A DNA stretch of 64,000 nucleotides from Photobacterium obscurum (GCF_026191635.1 NZ_JAKRRW010000004.1:186001-250000), one strand, 5' to 3'. Counted from the first letter of the stretch, positions 51,355 to 60,693 are shown. Made by a program: numbers and translations. The notes: generated by a model not told the origin, from the sequence alone.

Positions 51355-51882
51355 ATGAATAACAATTCGTTTTTCTTGATTGTGGGCGTGTTAACCTTTG
51401 CACTTATGGGCTGCTCGACGGCACCTGGTAATGATGAGGTCTCAAAGTTAAATAATCCGGTGGTCGAGAGCAATCGGCGGCACAGTTCAATGGCAAAGCC
51501 GCTGCGGCAAAGCCCTGTTCCCTCTTTCAACTTGGTTTACAGCTCGTGGAAAGGTACACCTTACCGATTAGGCGGCAGCAGCAAGCGTGGTATCGACTGC
51601 TCGGCATTCGTGCAGGTGGGTTACTCGAGTGTCTTTAACCAGCGGCTCCCCAGGACAACTGGTGAACAGGCTAGGCTTGGAGAGTGGATTCCATTGGCGC
51701 AGGCTACGGAGGGGGATTTGGTTTTCTTTAAGACTGGGCGGACGATGAGACATGTTGGGATTTATCTTGGCAATTCTGAATTTCTTCATGCTTCAACGTC
51801 GCAAGGGGTAGTGATTTCAAGGCTGGATAATCCATACTGGCGACGAACATTCTGGCAAGCGCGCAGACTACACACCCAGTAG
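51355..51882 (+). CDS. NlpC/P60 family lipoprotein, cell wall peptidase
   Basis: About 175 residues, start at 51355 (MNNNSFFLIVGVLTFALMGCSTA) with lipobox ALMGC. The NlpC/P60 domain has GIDCSAFVQVGYSS (catalytic Cys), MRHVGIYLGNSEFLHAST (His and its partner) and a GTPYRLGG opening. It is a D-glutamyl/diaminopimelate-type endopeptidase of the outer membrane-anchored class (Spr/MepS-like). The site before the ATG is weak and the start is uncertain. Confidence 0.85.
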   Translation: MNNNSFFLIVGVLTFALMGCSTAPGNDEVSKLNNPVVESNRRHSSMAKPLRQSPVPSFNLVYSSWKGTPYRLGGSSKRGIDCSAFVQVGYSSVFNQRLPRTTGEQARLGEWIPLAQATEGDLVFFKTGRTMRHVGIYLGNSEFLHASTSQGVVISRLDNPYWRRTFWQARRLHTQ

Positions 51883-51987
51883 CCGTTGGTGTGTTCTCTT
51901 TACACATAGAAATCACTTTATAACCTCGCAAAAATGGCAAACCCCTCCCATACTTTTGCTGTAGGAATAATTATTCTGGAGGTGAAC

Positions 51988-52509
51988 ATGGCCATGGCAC
52001 TAAAAGTAGGGCAATTCCTTAATAGTCACAACGTGGATTTTAGCCTTACTCAACACCGTCATACCGACACATCTTTCAGTTCAGCTATCTCTGCGCATGT
52101 TCCGACTTCGCAGGTAGCAAAAGCCGTCATGCTTAAGGATCAGAGTGGTGAATACCTTATGGCCGTGGTGCCGTCAAACCGACGGGTAATGATTGATAAA
52201 ATCGGCCGGATGATGGGGAAACAGTACTTTTTGATCGGCGAACATGAATTACCGCAGATATTTCAGGATTGTGACCCTGGGGCGGTACCTTCTTTAGGGC
52301 AAGCTTATAAGATCAATATGCTGGTGGATGATCTGTTGCTTGATCAGGATGAGCTTTATATTGAATCAGGGGATCATGAAAATCTGATTCATTTAGATAA
52401 TAAGCAGTTCCATAAAGTAATGCATGATATTCCGCATGAAAATATTAGCGGCTACCGCATGATGTTTTCACAAGAGCACGAAAATCGAAGAGGCTGGGAC
52501 TGGGAGTAA
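51988..52509 (+). CDS. YbaK/EbsC-type aminoacyl-tRNA deacylase-like protein
   Basis: About 173 residues, start at 51988 where GGAGGTG precedes. The YbaK/prolyl-tRNA-editing domain is visible in the opening (HNVDFSLTQHRHTDTSFSSAISAHVPTSQVAKAVMLKDQSGEYLMAVVPSNRRV) and GQAYKINMLVDDLLL. Such domains hydrolyse mischarged tRNA in trans. This group also includes longer proteins of unclear specificity. A hydrophilic tail follows. Confidence 0.75.
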   Translation: MAMALKVGQFLNSHNVDFSLTQHRHTDTSFSSAISAHVPTSQVAKAVMLKDQSGEYLMAVVPSNRRVMIDKIGRMMGKQYFLIGEHELPQIFQDCDPGAVPSLGQAYKINMLVDDLLLDQDELYIESGDHENLIHLDNKQFHKVMHDIPHENISGYRMMFSQEHENRRGWDWE

Positions 52510-52552
52510 AGTTTAGCCGGATTGAAAGAACACGTTATACGCTGTAGATAAG

Positions 52553-52596
52553 AAAACACCCGCGGGATTAACTATTCTCACGGGTGTTTGGTTTTT
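52553..52596. terminator. Terminator between convergent genes
   Basis: AAACACCCG and CGGGTGTTT around an 18-base loop, followed by GGTTTTT. Confidence 0.65.
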
Positions 52597-52605
52597 GGCG
52601 AATGG

Positions 52606-53154
52606 CTAGCTCATTAGCATCCTCAGCCATAAACCAGGCGGAGTGCTCACTCCTGTTGTAATTGAGCTGATAGTTCCATCTTTGATGATCACGATACTCG
52701 GTGTCGCCGTGATACCCCACTCGCGTCCCAATCGACCATTGTTATCGTTGATAACTCTAAACGAATAGTCTTGACTGTCCATATAGGCATTGAGGCGCCT
52801 ATTGTCCCCGGATGTCATCGCTATTGTGACGACTTCGAAATGATCGCTCATCCAGTCAACAGTCGGGCTGACAAACTTGCAGGCTGGACACCATGTCGCC
52901 CAGAAGTAGAGCATCACTGGCTTTTTATGGCTCAGAGCGACCAAATCGATGTCTTCACCTTGAATTGTCTGGGATACCAGTGCAGGAACATTACCAGTCG
53001 GCATTTCTTGGCTGCGCCAATAGTCCATTGCTGTGCTAAAGAGTGTGAATAGGACAATGATCATCAGCCCTTCTCTGAGCCAGGATTTAGCTCCCCAGCG
53101 TTTTTTACCTGGGCTTCCAGCGTCTTGTTTTGGCTTTGATCTCGGTTCCTTCAT
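52606..53154 (-). CDS. scsD: ScsD-like membrane-anchored thioredoxin
   Basis: About 182 residues with start at 53154 after AGGAG. A basic N-terminus and one membrane helix (GLMIIVLFTLFSTAM) hold a periplasmic thioredoxin fold with FWATWCPACKFVSP (CPAC active site) and ITATPSIVII (cis-Pro). This matches ScsD of the copper-sensitivity suppressor operon, a partner of ScsB. The start overlaps the region of the scsB stop (four bases apart), so the two are co-translated. Confidence 0.8.
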   Translation of the reverse strand: MKEPRSKPKQDAGSPGKKRWGAKSWLREGLMIIVLFTLFSTAMDYWRSQEMPTGNVPALVSQTIQGEDIDLVALSHKKPVMLYFWATWCPACKFVSPTVDWMSDHFEVVTIAMTSGDNRRLNAYMDSQDYSFRVINDNNGRLGREWGITATPSIVIIKDGTISSITTGVSTPPGLWLRMLMS

Positions 53155-53157
53155 CAC

Positions 53158-55260
53158 TTACTCCTGCTTGCCAGCTGATTCGATGGCTTGAATAACCTCA
53201 CTGCTAGTTAGAATAACCGGAAGTGGAATCCCTTGCGGTGCACTTGGTCCATAGACCATATTAAATGGTACGCCAAAACGTCCATTTGATTGGAGGTAAC
53301 CGGTGACATAGTCAGATGGTTTGGTCCAGTCTCCTCGCATCAGAACAATATTTTCTTGCCCGAGCTTGGAATAGACGGGATCTTGCAGTAAGACACCAAT
53401 CTTGTTGGCCTTGCAGGTAATACACCAGTCGGCAGTGACATCAACAAAGACTGTTTTTCCTTGTTCGACTGCAATTTGGATTTCATCCGTTTGCAGAGAC
53501 TGCCACTGATGATCCTGAGGTAACGGTTTTGCCCATTGCTCAGCGGTAACGCTACCGACGATAAGCCCTCCCGCTGTACCTAATACCAAAAATGCACTGG
53601 TTAAGATTACAGGTTTTCGGCCTTTGACTTTTCCTAATCGCCACAACAGCGCGATGATTAATACCAGCCCTGTCGCGAAAACCAGTCCGGTGCTGAAAAA
53701 GCTCGTCATCAGGCTGAGTAGCCAGAGGCTGGTTGCCAGCATCATAAAACCGAAGAGGTTTTTAAGTTTGTTCATCCACAGCCCAGGCTTTGGCATTAGC
53801 CCGGCAAGTGCAGGGAAAGCAGCAATAAGCAACCAAGGGGCAGCCATACCGACAGCAAGCGCGGTAAAGATTGCGATAAGGGTGACGGTGTCTGCGCCTA
53901 GCGCAAATGCGACCGCTGTTCCGAGGAAAGGTGCGCTGCAAGGTGTCGCCAGTAAAGTAGCAAACATGCCCTGAACAAAGTGACCAACATGTGAGTTATC
54001 ACCACGAGTCGCCAGCCAGGTGTTACTGTTGCTGGATAGACGAATTTCGAACAGACCAAACATATTGGCCGCAAACAGGCCGGTGATGATCACCATCGCA
54101 CCGATGAAATAAGGACTCTGGAATTGAACTCCCCAGCCAAGTGCCTGGCCGGATAACTTAAGAACGATCAGGAATCCTGCCAGTAACCAAAACGAACATA
54201 GAATACCCGTTGCCGAGGCAAGGAACTGGGTGCGGATCTGGCGCCTTTGCAATCCTTCTGCGCTAATTACACTACTAAGCTTCATTCCCAGTACAGGCAG
54301 GACACAGGGCATCACGTTCAGGATAAGCCCGCCCAGCAAGGCGATGGCAATGATTTCGAGTAGACTAGAGCTCGTATCTACCGCAAGGGGGAGATCAGAA
54401 ACGATTCCTGGCATTTCAACGGCCATATCGTTGTCGCTGAAAGTGATATTTAGCGTCTGATTAACTAAATCCGGAGTGCCAAACCAACTACTGACTTTCA
54501 TCTGCGCCACAAGTTGATTGCCGTTTACATGAATGTCAGGTGTTAGAAAAGAGGAATCTTTAGCCTGCTGGGAGTTGCCGTCAACAAAGACATCGGGTTG
54601 CTGCCAACCAAGTTGGTTGGTTGCTACAACGGAGAGGGTTCGGTTGTTTTCATCCCAAGACAGTTGATCTACTGTTATGGCTGGTGACTGTTTGGGTACA
54701 TTCGTCATCCCTTGATTGTAAAGATGCATGGCCTCCTGAGAGGGGAGCAGAGCCGATGGTTTGAAATCAAGGGAAAGTTCATAGTCGGTTAGTACGCAGA
54801 TGTTCGTACATGAAGACATGGTTAATTTGCCAGAGAGAAAGACCGGCTTGCTCATGTCCTCAATATGCAGGCTCATTGGAAATACAATGTGCTTTTTATA
54901 TCCTAGGGTTTCAACCCCCAGAAATTCGTAGCGTTTCGGCATAGGCCAGTGCCAGTCAACGTTGGCCAGGTTGTTTGATAGACTCCAATCGATACTCGGT
55001 GCGACACCCCCTTCACCCGGACTACGCCAGTAGGTTTTCCAACCGGTATCAAGCTTGACCTCTAGAAGGGCTTCAGCTGTTTTGGCATTAATGTCTTGCT
55101 GCCCGGTCAGCATGAATCTGACTTCGATAGGCGGGTGTTGCGGGTTTGTTATCCAACCCGTATGGTATTCAATGGCCTGAACCGAAAACGGTAATAAAGC
55201 GGTGGCCAGGGTGGTAAGCAAAGTGAAACACGCTAGCAAAGAGTTAAATCGTTTTTTCAA
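53158..55260 (-). CDS. scsB: ScsB, DsbD-like transmembrane thiol-disulfide reductase
   Basis: About 700 residues. It transfers electrons from cytoplasmic thioredoxin through the membrane to periplasmic partners. Start is taken as TTG at 55260 (LKKRFNSLLACFTLL), because GGAG lies eight bases before and a normal signal peptide follows; the ATG at 55293 lacks a site. The N-terminal periplasmic domain has SCTNICVLTDYEL. The membrane part has NVMPCVLPVLGMKL and ATPCSAPFLGTA cysteines. The C-terminal thioredoxin has TADWCITCKANK. All six redox cysteines are present. No ScsC gene lies next to it. Confidence 0.85.
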   Translation of the reverse strand: MKKRFNSLLACFTLLTTLATALLPFSVQAIEYHTGWITNPQHPPIEVRFMLTGQQDINAKTAEALLEVKLDTGWKTYWRSPGEGGVAPSIDWSLSNNLANVDWHWPMPKRYEFLGVETLGYKKHIVFPMSLHIEDMSKPVFLSGKLTMSSCTNICVLTDYELSLDFKPSALLPSQEAMHLYNQGMTNVPKQSPAITVDQLSWDENNRTLSVVATNQLGWQQPDVFVDGNSQQAKDSSFLTPDIHVNGNQLVAQMKVSSWFGTPDLVNQTLNITFSDNDMAVEMPGIVSDLPLAVDTSSSLLEIIAIALLGGLILNVMPCVLPVLGMKLSSVISAEGLQRRQIRTQFLASATGILCSFWLLAGFLIVLKLSGQALGWGVQFQSPYFIGAMVIITGLFAANMFGLFEIRLSSNSNTWLATRGDNSHVGHFVQGMFATLLATPCSAPFLGTAVAFALGADTVTLIAIFTALAVGMAAPWLLIAAFPALAGLMPKPGLWMNKLKNLFGFMMLATSLWLLSLMTSFFSTGLVFATGLVLIIALLWRLGKVKGRKPVILTSAFLVLGTAGGLIVGSVTAEQWAKPLPQDHQWQSLQTDEIQIAVEQGKTVFVDVTADWCITCKANKIGVLLQDPVYSKLGQENIVLMRGDWTKPSDYVTGYLQSNGRFGVPFNMVYGPSAPQGIPLPVILTSSEVIQAIESAGKQE

Positions 55261-55329
55261 GGTATGTACTCCGTTAAATCTGTAACAAATCAAAGGCTGG
55301 TCTTATCCAGCAAGTTGAGTTGGTATGTC

Positions 55330-55716
55330 TTATTCTCGGAATACACATAGAGTCAGGTGGCGTCGCCGAGTCGGAGGGATCGGTTCCGTCAATACTGGTA
55401 CTCGGTATGGATGACCGGTAAAGAGGGTGATTAACAGGAACAGAATACTGATACTGATGAGGGCGAGCTCGAAAGAGAGCTGGTGAAGTTGCAGCAGGTG
55501 ATCTGTCAACTCACATTGCTTGTCGGCATCGGCGCTGTCAGTATCTCTTATCGTCTTAGATGATGAATCATTTGCAGATAGCTCAACGGTGCTGTGCGTA
55601 TTTAGTGGGCACGACGGTACGATGCCGGTATTTTGTCCTGAGCAGACAAAAATGACCAGCATGACAAGTCCGAGGGACCATCTGGCAATATGGTGACGAT
55701 TCACCTTTCGATTCAT
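55330..55716 (-). CDS. Small membrane protein upstream of scsB, ScsA-like position
   Basis: About 128 residues from ATG at 55716 (MNRKVNRHHIARWSLGLVMLVIF), GGA upstream. A signal-like N-terminal helix, an Asp/Ser-rich loop with cysteines (SCPLNTHS, CELTDHLL), a second hydrophobic helix (ALISISILFLLITLF), then a proline/Arg tail ending LTLCVFRE. This tail is similar to small proteins often found just before scsB genes, but I am not certain of the family. Copper link is inferred from context. Confidence 0.55.
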   Translation of the reverse strand: MNRKVNRHHIARWSLGLVMLVIFVCSGQNTGIVPSCPLNTHSTVELSANDSSSKTIRDTDSADADKQCELTDHLLQLHQLSFELALISISILFLLITLFTGHPYRVPVLTEPIPPTRRRHLTLCVFRE

Positions 55717-55888
55717 ACTTGCATCCAAAATTATATAGAAAGGTATGACCGTGCTACACGATAATAGTTTCCACTTAGCGGCATTTTCTTTGTTTTGTAA
55801 GCTGTCTGCAAGTCGGAACAATATTTATGGTTAAGAAAGGGGGGCGGCAGTTTGGCTAACAAAGCGTGGCTGCCGCAATAGTAGGTAC

Positions 55889-57871
55889 TTACTTGATACT
55901 TTGAAGCATAAAGTTGATGATTGGGTCGTTAGCGTCCTTGAGCATTAAAGCCTCTGGTAGGAAAGCCGGTTTATGCAATATGTCACGGGTGATCAACTCA
56001 TCCAGCAAAGGCTTGAACTCGAAGCCGGTCTTCCCGACAAACAACGAGGTCAGGTCTTCACTCTGATAGCAATGAAGCGCATCTCTTAGCCCCTTTAGAT
56101 AGAGATAATCTTTGGTAAAACCGCCACCTCGGTATGCACGAGCTGTTACGGTAAATGCGTCTTCATTGGTCAGGTTGTGTTCGTGTTTCAGTGAGTTGAA
56201 TGTGTCACTAAAGCTGCGGCCACGAACCATGCTATCGACGGCAATTACGCGCAGTGCCAGTGTCTTCAGACGATGCAGCGGAAAGCTTCCCGCTAAGTGC
56301 TCGCATAAAATAGCCAGTCCTTCTTGGGTATGGGTATTCCCCGGCAACCCCAGCTTCAACACCTTCAGCGGTTGCTTATCCGCATTGACTGTGGTTACCA
56401 CATGGACACCCAGCTCATGGTGGATAAGGGCGTTCAAGTCCCGAGGTAAAAACTGGCAGCCAAGGTTAACCTTGATATTGCGCCCGCTTACCATAGCCCT
56501 GGCAATCAACTTGTTCGTGCCTGACACTTTGCAAGCAATACCGTAGCGCTTGGCGGCATCCTTGAAGGCCTGAATTGCCTGTGAAGGTGTCAGTGTTTCT
56601 TCTTCTACCTCACGGTATTCACGGGCATGCAAAATGAAGTTGGCATTCGCAATATCTTGTTGTCCTGGCTGGCCATAATAGCGCAACGAGTTATACAAGA
56701 ACTCGTCGTGCCCTATGCTAGTCAACAGGTCAATACGAACGGCGAGCTGATCAATTACTTTGCGGTACATCTTCTGAATATCGGCATCCCGAATGTCCTC
56801 GACGGAAAGGCGATATAAATTTTCTCGAAACTTGTAAGGATCGATATCCAGCTGCCGATAGGTAAACTTTGGCTGGTAATCATGCGGTCTGTGGAGAAAT
56901 CGTCGCTTTTCCTGTTTCAAGTTTGTCGGGTTGATATAGCTCAGCGTATTCACACCACGTGCCAGCGAATATAGCTGGCGATCGAGCCTTAGCACTTCTC
57001 GCGGCAGCTTTGATGCAAGTACATGACTGCCCGTTAGCCGTTTTACCTTGGTACGACGCTGAATAGTTTCAGCCGCATGTTCCGTGATAACCGTCTTCAT
57101 TGCCTCCTTTAGTTTCTCGATAACTAAAGGAAAGCTTTCACCTCTCATTTCATCCATATAGATTTTCTTCACCTCGATCGGCAAGATCAGGGTATTAGGA
57201 AAATGCTGGCGGATGAATGTTGCTTGATAGCCCATGCCTTTAAAAACATCGTTGATCTTTGCATCAACACGGATGTTTGGCAGCTCTATACCTTCCAATA
57301 GTTCAATTAGCCGTTTAGTCTCCTTGTGCCACTTACGTGTATTGATCTGTCCGGTACCAAGATTAAAAACAGGCGTGTCTCTTTCAATCCGCAGGTAGTT
57401 ATAGGAGTGAATATCATATAACAAGCAAAGACCAAATTGGCTCTCTAGAGTGTCAATCAAACACCCTAGAATTCGGTAATAACAGGCATGCTTTTCACTA
57501 GATATTGCACGCTCAGCCTCGCTTAGTGGTTCTGACCAGACCGATTTACCCCATGCATCATCATAGATGCAGTTGTCGGGAGCTCGATTGAGGTCATATT
57601 CGTAGCGCGAGTCCTCCCCTTGAAGAACGATTGGCAATGATGAGATAAAGTCTCCCGTGAAGGGGTCTTCTTCAAAATAGCGTTCGTCTTCACCCAAGCT
57701 GCATTTGGGCATAAGCTCACCGCGCAGGCGGCGGCCGTTATGTATTGCCGTTGCAACATAGGGCTGATATTCGCTGATACGAATTGTCAGGCTCCCATCA
57801 TTGAGTTGTGCTTCAAACGGGATAGAGTGCCGGATTTTATTCAGCACTTCAGCTTCAGTAAGTTGCAGCAT
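55889..57871 (-). CDS. Fused N-formylglutamate amidohydrolase-like and QEGLA-motif protein
   Basis: A 660-residue protein of two domains. Residues about 1-270 look like N-formylglutamate amidohydrolase (LPIVLQGEDSR, LLYDIHSYN, LPIEVKKIYMDEMRGE). Residues about 290-660 are the TIGR02421/DUF1704 flavohemoglobin-expression-modulating domain, with HHELGVH (zinc HExxH), the family tag HTQEGLAILCEHLAG and an acidic tail. DUF1704 proteins are usually near 400 residues without the first domain, so this is a fusion. Its start overlaps the upstream gene by 17 bp. A peptidase or deacylase that trims a peptide bond made by the ligase upstream is an attractive but unproven role. Confidence 0.8.
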   Translation of the reverse strand: MLQLTEAEVLNKIRHSIPFEAQLNDGSLTIRISEYQPYVATAIHNGRRLRGELMPKCSLGEDERYFEEDPFTGDFISSLPIVLQGEDSRYEYDLNRAPDNCIYDDAWGKSVWSEPLSEAERAISSEKHACYYRILGCLIDTLESQFGLCLLYDIHSYNYLRIERDTPVFNLGTGQINTRKWHKETKRLIELLEGIELPNIRVDAKINDVFKGMGYQATFIRQHFPNTLILPIEVKKIYMDEMRGESFPLVIEKLKEAMKTVITEHAAETIQRRTKVKRLTGSHVLASKLPREVLRLDRQLYSLARGVNTLSYINPTNLKQEKRRFLHRPHDYQPKFTYRQLDIDPYKFRENLYRLSVEDIRDADIQKMYRKVIDQLAVRIDLLTSIGHDEFLYNSLRYYGQPGQQDIANANFILHAREYREVEEETLTPSQAIQAFKDAAKRYGIACKVSGTNKLIARAMVSGRNIKVNLGCQFLPRDLNALIHHELGVHVVTTVNADKQPLKVLKLGLPGNTHTQEGLAILCEHLAGSFPLHRLKTLALRVIAVDSMVRGRSFSDTFNSLKHEHNLTNEDAFTVTARAYRGGGFTKDYLYLKGLRDALHCYQSEDLTSLFVGKTGFEFKPLLDELITRDILHKPAFLPEALMLKDANDPIINFMLQSIK

Positions 57872-58883
57872 CAGCGATCACCTGACGGTATTCGTTCTTG
57901 CGCGCGATACCCACTTCTTTTGCCACAACAACGCTTTCAACAAAATCAATTACATCACGCTGTAATTTGGTGCGGTTTAAGCGATTGATCCGGGTGATCC
58001 CGCCAGGGCTCAGTACGTTGACTTCAACCAGTTTTCCATTAATTACATCAAGGCCGACAAAATACAGCCCGTCCCGAACCAGCTTCGGGCCAATATGCTT
58101 GCACAGGCGAAGCTCTTGTTTGGTCAGGGTGTGTTTCACTTCCTTGCCGCCAGCATGAATATTCGAGCGTACGTCTCCAGATGCGGGTACCCGGCGCATC
58201 GCCCCGATTGGCTCGCCGTTGAGCATCATTATCCGTACATCACCGTCTTCGGCACCGTCGATATAGTCTTGCAAGATGACGTAGTTCTTATCATCGCCAA
58301 TATAGAAATCCAGCAGTGACTTAGCGCTCGATTTGGCACTTTTCTCAACCAGGATCACCCCTTTGCCGCCATAGCCATTGAGCGGCTTCATGATCATCCG
58401 CTCGTTAGTGCTCTCTTCCAGTACCCGCTCTAGATATTCACGGTTTTTCGATACATGAGTCACCGGGATAAACTCGTTATTCGGATCGGGTAGCGAGGTG
58501 GTATACAGTTTATTGTTGGCTACGCGCAATCCATCAATGTCATTCAGGATGAAGGTGTCATCACGGACTGAGTCGAGGAAGTTGAGCGCCATCGTATCTA
58601 GTGGCGGGTTAGCGCGCATAAAGATAACGTCGAACCCCGCCAAAGGCAGTTGTGCCTTGCGGAATTCAGCCTTGCGGTAAAAGCTTGGAATATTGTTTGA
58701 TACATCACCCCGTTTTAATACCTTACAAAACGCAATGGCGGTGCTGTGGCGCATTGTCAGATTGTTGGGCGTTGTAATTGCCACCGTGTGCTCGCGACTT
58801 GCCGCTTCGTGGATCAGGCGGAGAGTTGAATCTGTTTCGGCTTCAACTTTGTCCCACGGATACATAACAAAACAAATTTTCAT
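57855..58883 (-). CDS. Glutathione synthetase-like ATP-grasp ligase
   Basis: A 342-residue ATP-grasp enzyme starting MKICFVMYPWDKVEAETDSTLRLIHEA at 58883. The layout follows bacterial GshB: N-terminal domain (FDVIFMRANPPLDTMALNFLDSVRD), ATP-lysine region MIMKPLNGYGGKGVILVEK, and the C-terminal metal/glycine-rich loop (VGLDVINGKLVEVNVLSPGGI). It lacks a gshA neighbour. The overlap of 17 bp with the FGase-QEGLA gene argues that both act in one pathway, possibly an amide bond formed and trimmed on a peptide or glutathione-like compound. Confidence 0.85.
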   Translation of the reverse strand: MKICFVMYPWDKVEAETDSTLRLIHEAASREHTVAITTPNNLTMRHSTAIAFCKVLKRGDVSNNIPSFYRKAEFRKAQLPLAGFDVIFMRANPPLDTMALNFLDSVRDDTFILNDIDGLRVANNKLYTTSLPDPNNEFIPVTHVSKNREYLERVLEESTNERMIMKPLNGYGGKGVILVEKSAKSSAKSLLDFYIGDDKNYVILQDYIDGAEDGDVRIMMLNGEPIGAMRRVPASGDVRSNIHAGGKEVKHTLTKQELRLCKHIGPKLVRDGLYFVGLDVINGKLVEVNVLSPGGITRINRLNRTKLQRDVIDFVESVVVAKEVGIARKNEYRQVIADAATY

Positions 58884-59008
58884 ACAAGTATTACCAAATA
58901 AACTGTCTTTTTTGACAGGCAATAAAGAACTAAGCCATCGCACTGTTGCGGATGGCTTCATCGGTATAATTTAATAAAACGGGCAATCGTTATGGGTTGC
59001 CCATAGCG

Positions 59009-59359
59009 TCAGTAATCTAGGTCGTTGTCACAGCCGCTTTCGTGATCATCTTCTTCGTAGGTATTAACCTGTCTGCGTTGTGATACACAAAGGGTATAGC
59101 TACGCACCTTGTTGGTGGTTTTATCTTTATACTTGAGCCAGCATTTAGCGAAATCGGACTGTACATCTAGCTGCCCGCAAACTTCGGCGAGAAATTGGTG
59201 TTCAGATTCACTGGTAGGTTCAAGTGTTCCATCTTGCAAGCCACGCATTATGCGGCCATATTTTTCTAACAACATGGCTTCACTGATCGTGAATACACCG
59301 GTTCGGTTGAAGCCGCGTGGGAAATTTTTATCGTCGTAAAATTTGCCTTCACTTCTCAT
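59009..59359 (-). CDS. maoP: Macrodomain Ori organisation protein (DUF413)
   Basis: A 116-residue protein with the DUF413 core FYDDKNFPRGFNRTGVFTISEAMLLEKYGRIMRGL and EHQFLAEVCGQ, matching E. coli MaoP (YifE). In E. coli MaoP shapes the Ori macrodomain through the nearby maoS site. The opposite gene is hdfR, the same neighbour as in E. coli, which strengthens the call. The C-terminal acidic tail (YEEDDHESGCDNDLDY) is extra. Confidence 0.85.
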   Translation of the reverse strand: MRSEGKFYDDKNFPRGFNRTGVFTISEAMLLEKYGRIMRGLQDGTLEPTSESEHQFLAEVCGQLDVQSDFAKCWLKYKDKTTNKVRSYTLCVSQRRQVNTYEEDDHESGCDNDLDY

Positions 59360-59520
59360 TTAAAAGAGCTTCCTGATGAGATTTTCGCTGATATTCGTTC
59401 AGGAGGATGGTGTTGTAAAATGAATGTTTTTCGTCGTGACGATGAAAACTTTTTATTAATGAATCGTGGCGGTTCGGTTTATTATCGCCGTTTAGTTTCT
59501 TTGACTATTTGAGAGTGCTT
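59360..59520. promoter_or_regulatory. maoP-hdfR divergent region
   Basis: In E. coli the maoS site maps to this intergenic region. I cannot recall its sequence well enough to mark it, so this is a location only. Both genes start here. Confidence 0.4.
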
Positions 59521-60381
59521 GTGGATACCGAATTACTCAGAACGTTTCTTGAGGTAACCAAAACCCGCCATTTTGGACGGGCGGCTGATAACCTGTTTTT
59601 AACTCAGTCAGCCGTTAGTTTTCGTGTTAGACAATTGGAATCGCAATTGGGCAATGCGTTGTTTTCAAGGCAGCGGGGCAATGTACATCTCACCGCCGCC
59701 GGGGAGCGTTTGCAGCCCTATGCAGAGGCGATTTTACAGACTTGGGGGCGGGCAAGGCAGGACGTCGCATTGTCTGAGTCTTTGAGTAAGCAGGTGACTA
59801 TCGGTGCCTCACCGATGTTTTGGGAGTTCGATGGTATTTCAGATTGGATAAACCGTATCTATAGTACGCTCGACGGGCTAGCTCTTCGTCTCGAGTCTGT
59901 TCCGCGACAGAGTATGGCCAAGCGTCTTCTTGACAAAAGTATCGATGTTTCGATAACCAGTGAGCCCCCTCGGATCGAGAACCTACAGGTATCAAAAGTT
60001 CGTGATTATCAATTGCAGATGGTGACACGGGAAAAGAGCTGTTCAGTTGAAAATATTAAAAGTTATCCGCTGGTTTATCTTGATTGGAGTACCCGTTTTT
60101 CTGTCGAGCATAGCCGGATTAGTGAATTGCAGAAAACACCGGTGATGCACACTCACTCAAGCCGGATGGCTCTGGAATACCTGTTAAATAATGGGGGGGT
60201 GGGTTACTTGCCTTCCCCTGTTATCGCCCAGAGTGTTGAGGAAGGTGATTTGCATGTTGTCCCTGATGCGCCGGTAATGGAGCAGTCTCTTTACTTGGTA
60301 TGGCGTGAAGATAATGAGAAAGAGGCACTGCTAGAAGCAATGCTATCCGTTCCTTTTAACCACGTGACGGAGAGTGTCTGA
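59521..60381 (+). CDS. hdfR: LysR-family regulator HdfR
   Basis: About 286 residues, start GTG at 59521 because the protein then begins MDTELLRTFLEVTKTRHFGRAADNLFLTQSAVSFRVRQLESQLG, as E. coli HdfR does. The TTG at 59509 gives five extra residues. The helix-turn-helix and the substrate-binding domain are full length. HdfR represses flhDC in E. coli. Its divergent partner is maoP, the conserved arrangement. Confidence 0.85.
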   Translation: MDTELLRTFLEVTKTRHFGRAADNLFLTQSAVSFRVRQLESQLGNALFSRQRGNVHLTAAGERLQPYAEAILQTWGRARQDVALSESLSKQVTIGASPMFWEFDGISDWINRIYSTLDGLALRLESVPRQSMAKRLLDKSIDVSITSEPPRIENLQVSKVRDYQLQMVTREKSCSVENIKSYPLVYLDWSTRFSVEHSRISELQKTPVMHTHSSRMALEYLLNNGGVGYLPSPVIAQSVEEGDLHVVPDAPVMEQSLYLVWREDNEKEALLEAMLSVPFNHVTESV

Positions 60382-60477
60382 TATAAAAAATTGCTCGTTA
60401 CAAGCGAAATAACTTGTTGTACATAGCAGGGCGCTTTTTTGTAACCTCTTTTACCATGAAGATAGGTATACAAGCCG

Positions 60478-60693
60478 ATGTGTATTTCAAGCTTATTATT
60501 GATTGTGTTGGCGGGAACGTTTTTTTTCGCCGGACCGGTCTGCTTTAGCACTTTTGTCATAATCGACTATTATTATTCGATTAAAGTTGGTAGCGATGTA
60601 CTGCTAATCAGCAGTATGGTTGCAAGTGTTCAATTAGTCAGTAGCAGTTATTTACTCTGGAAATATTTCAGGAAGCAAGCATGGCAAAGTTAG
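60478..60693 (+). CDS. Small membrane protein, 71 aa
   Basis: The protein MCISSLLLIVLAGTFFFAGPVCF has two hydrophobic helices, the second LLISSMVASVQLVSSSYLLW, and a basic end (KYFRKQAWQS). The next gene starts inside its last codons (13-bp overlap), so they are coupled. No family recognised. Confidence 0.5.
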   Translation: MCISSLLLIVLAGTFFFAGPVCFSTFVIIDYYYSIKVGSDVLLISSMVASVQLVSSSYLLWKYFRKQAWQS

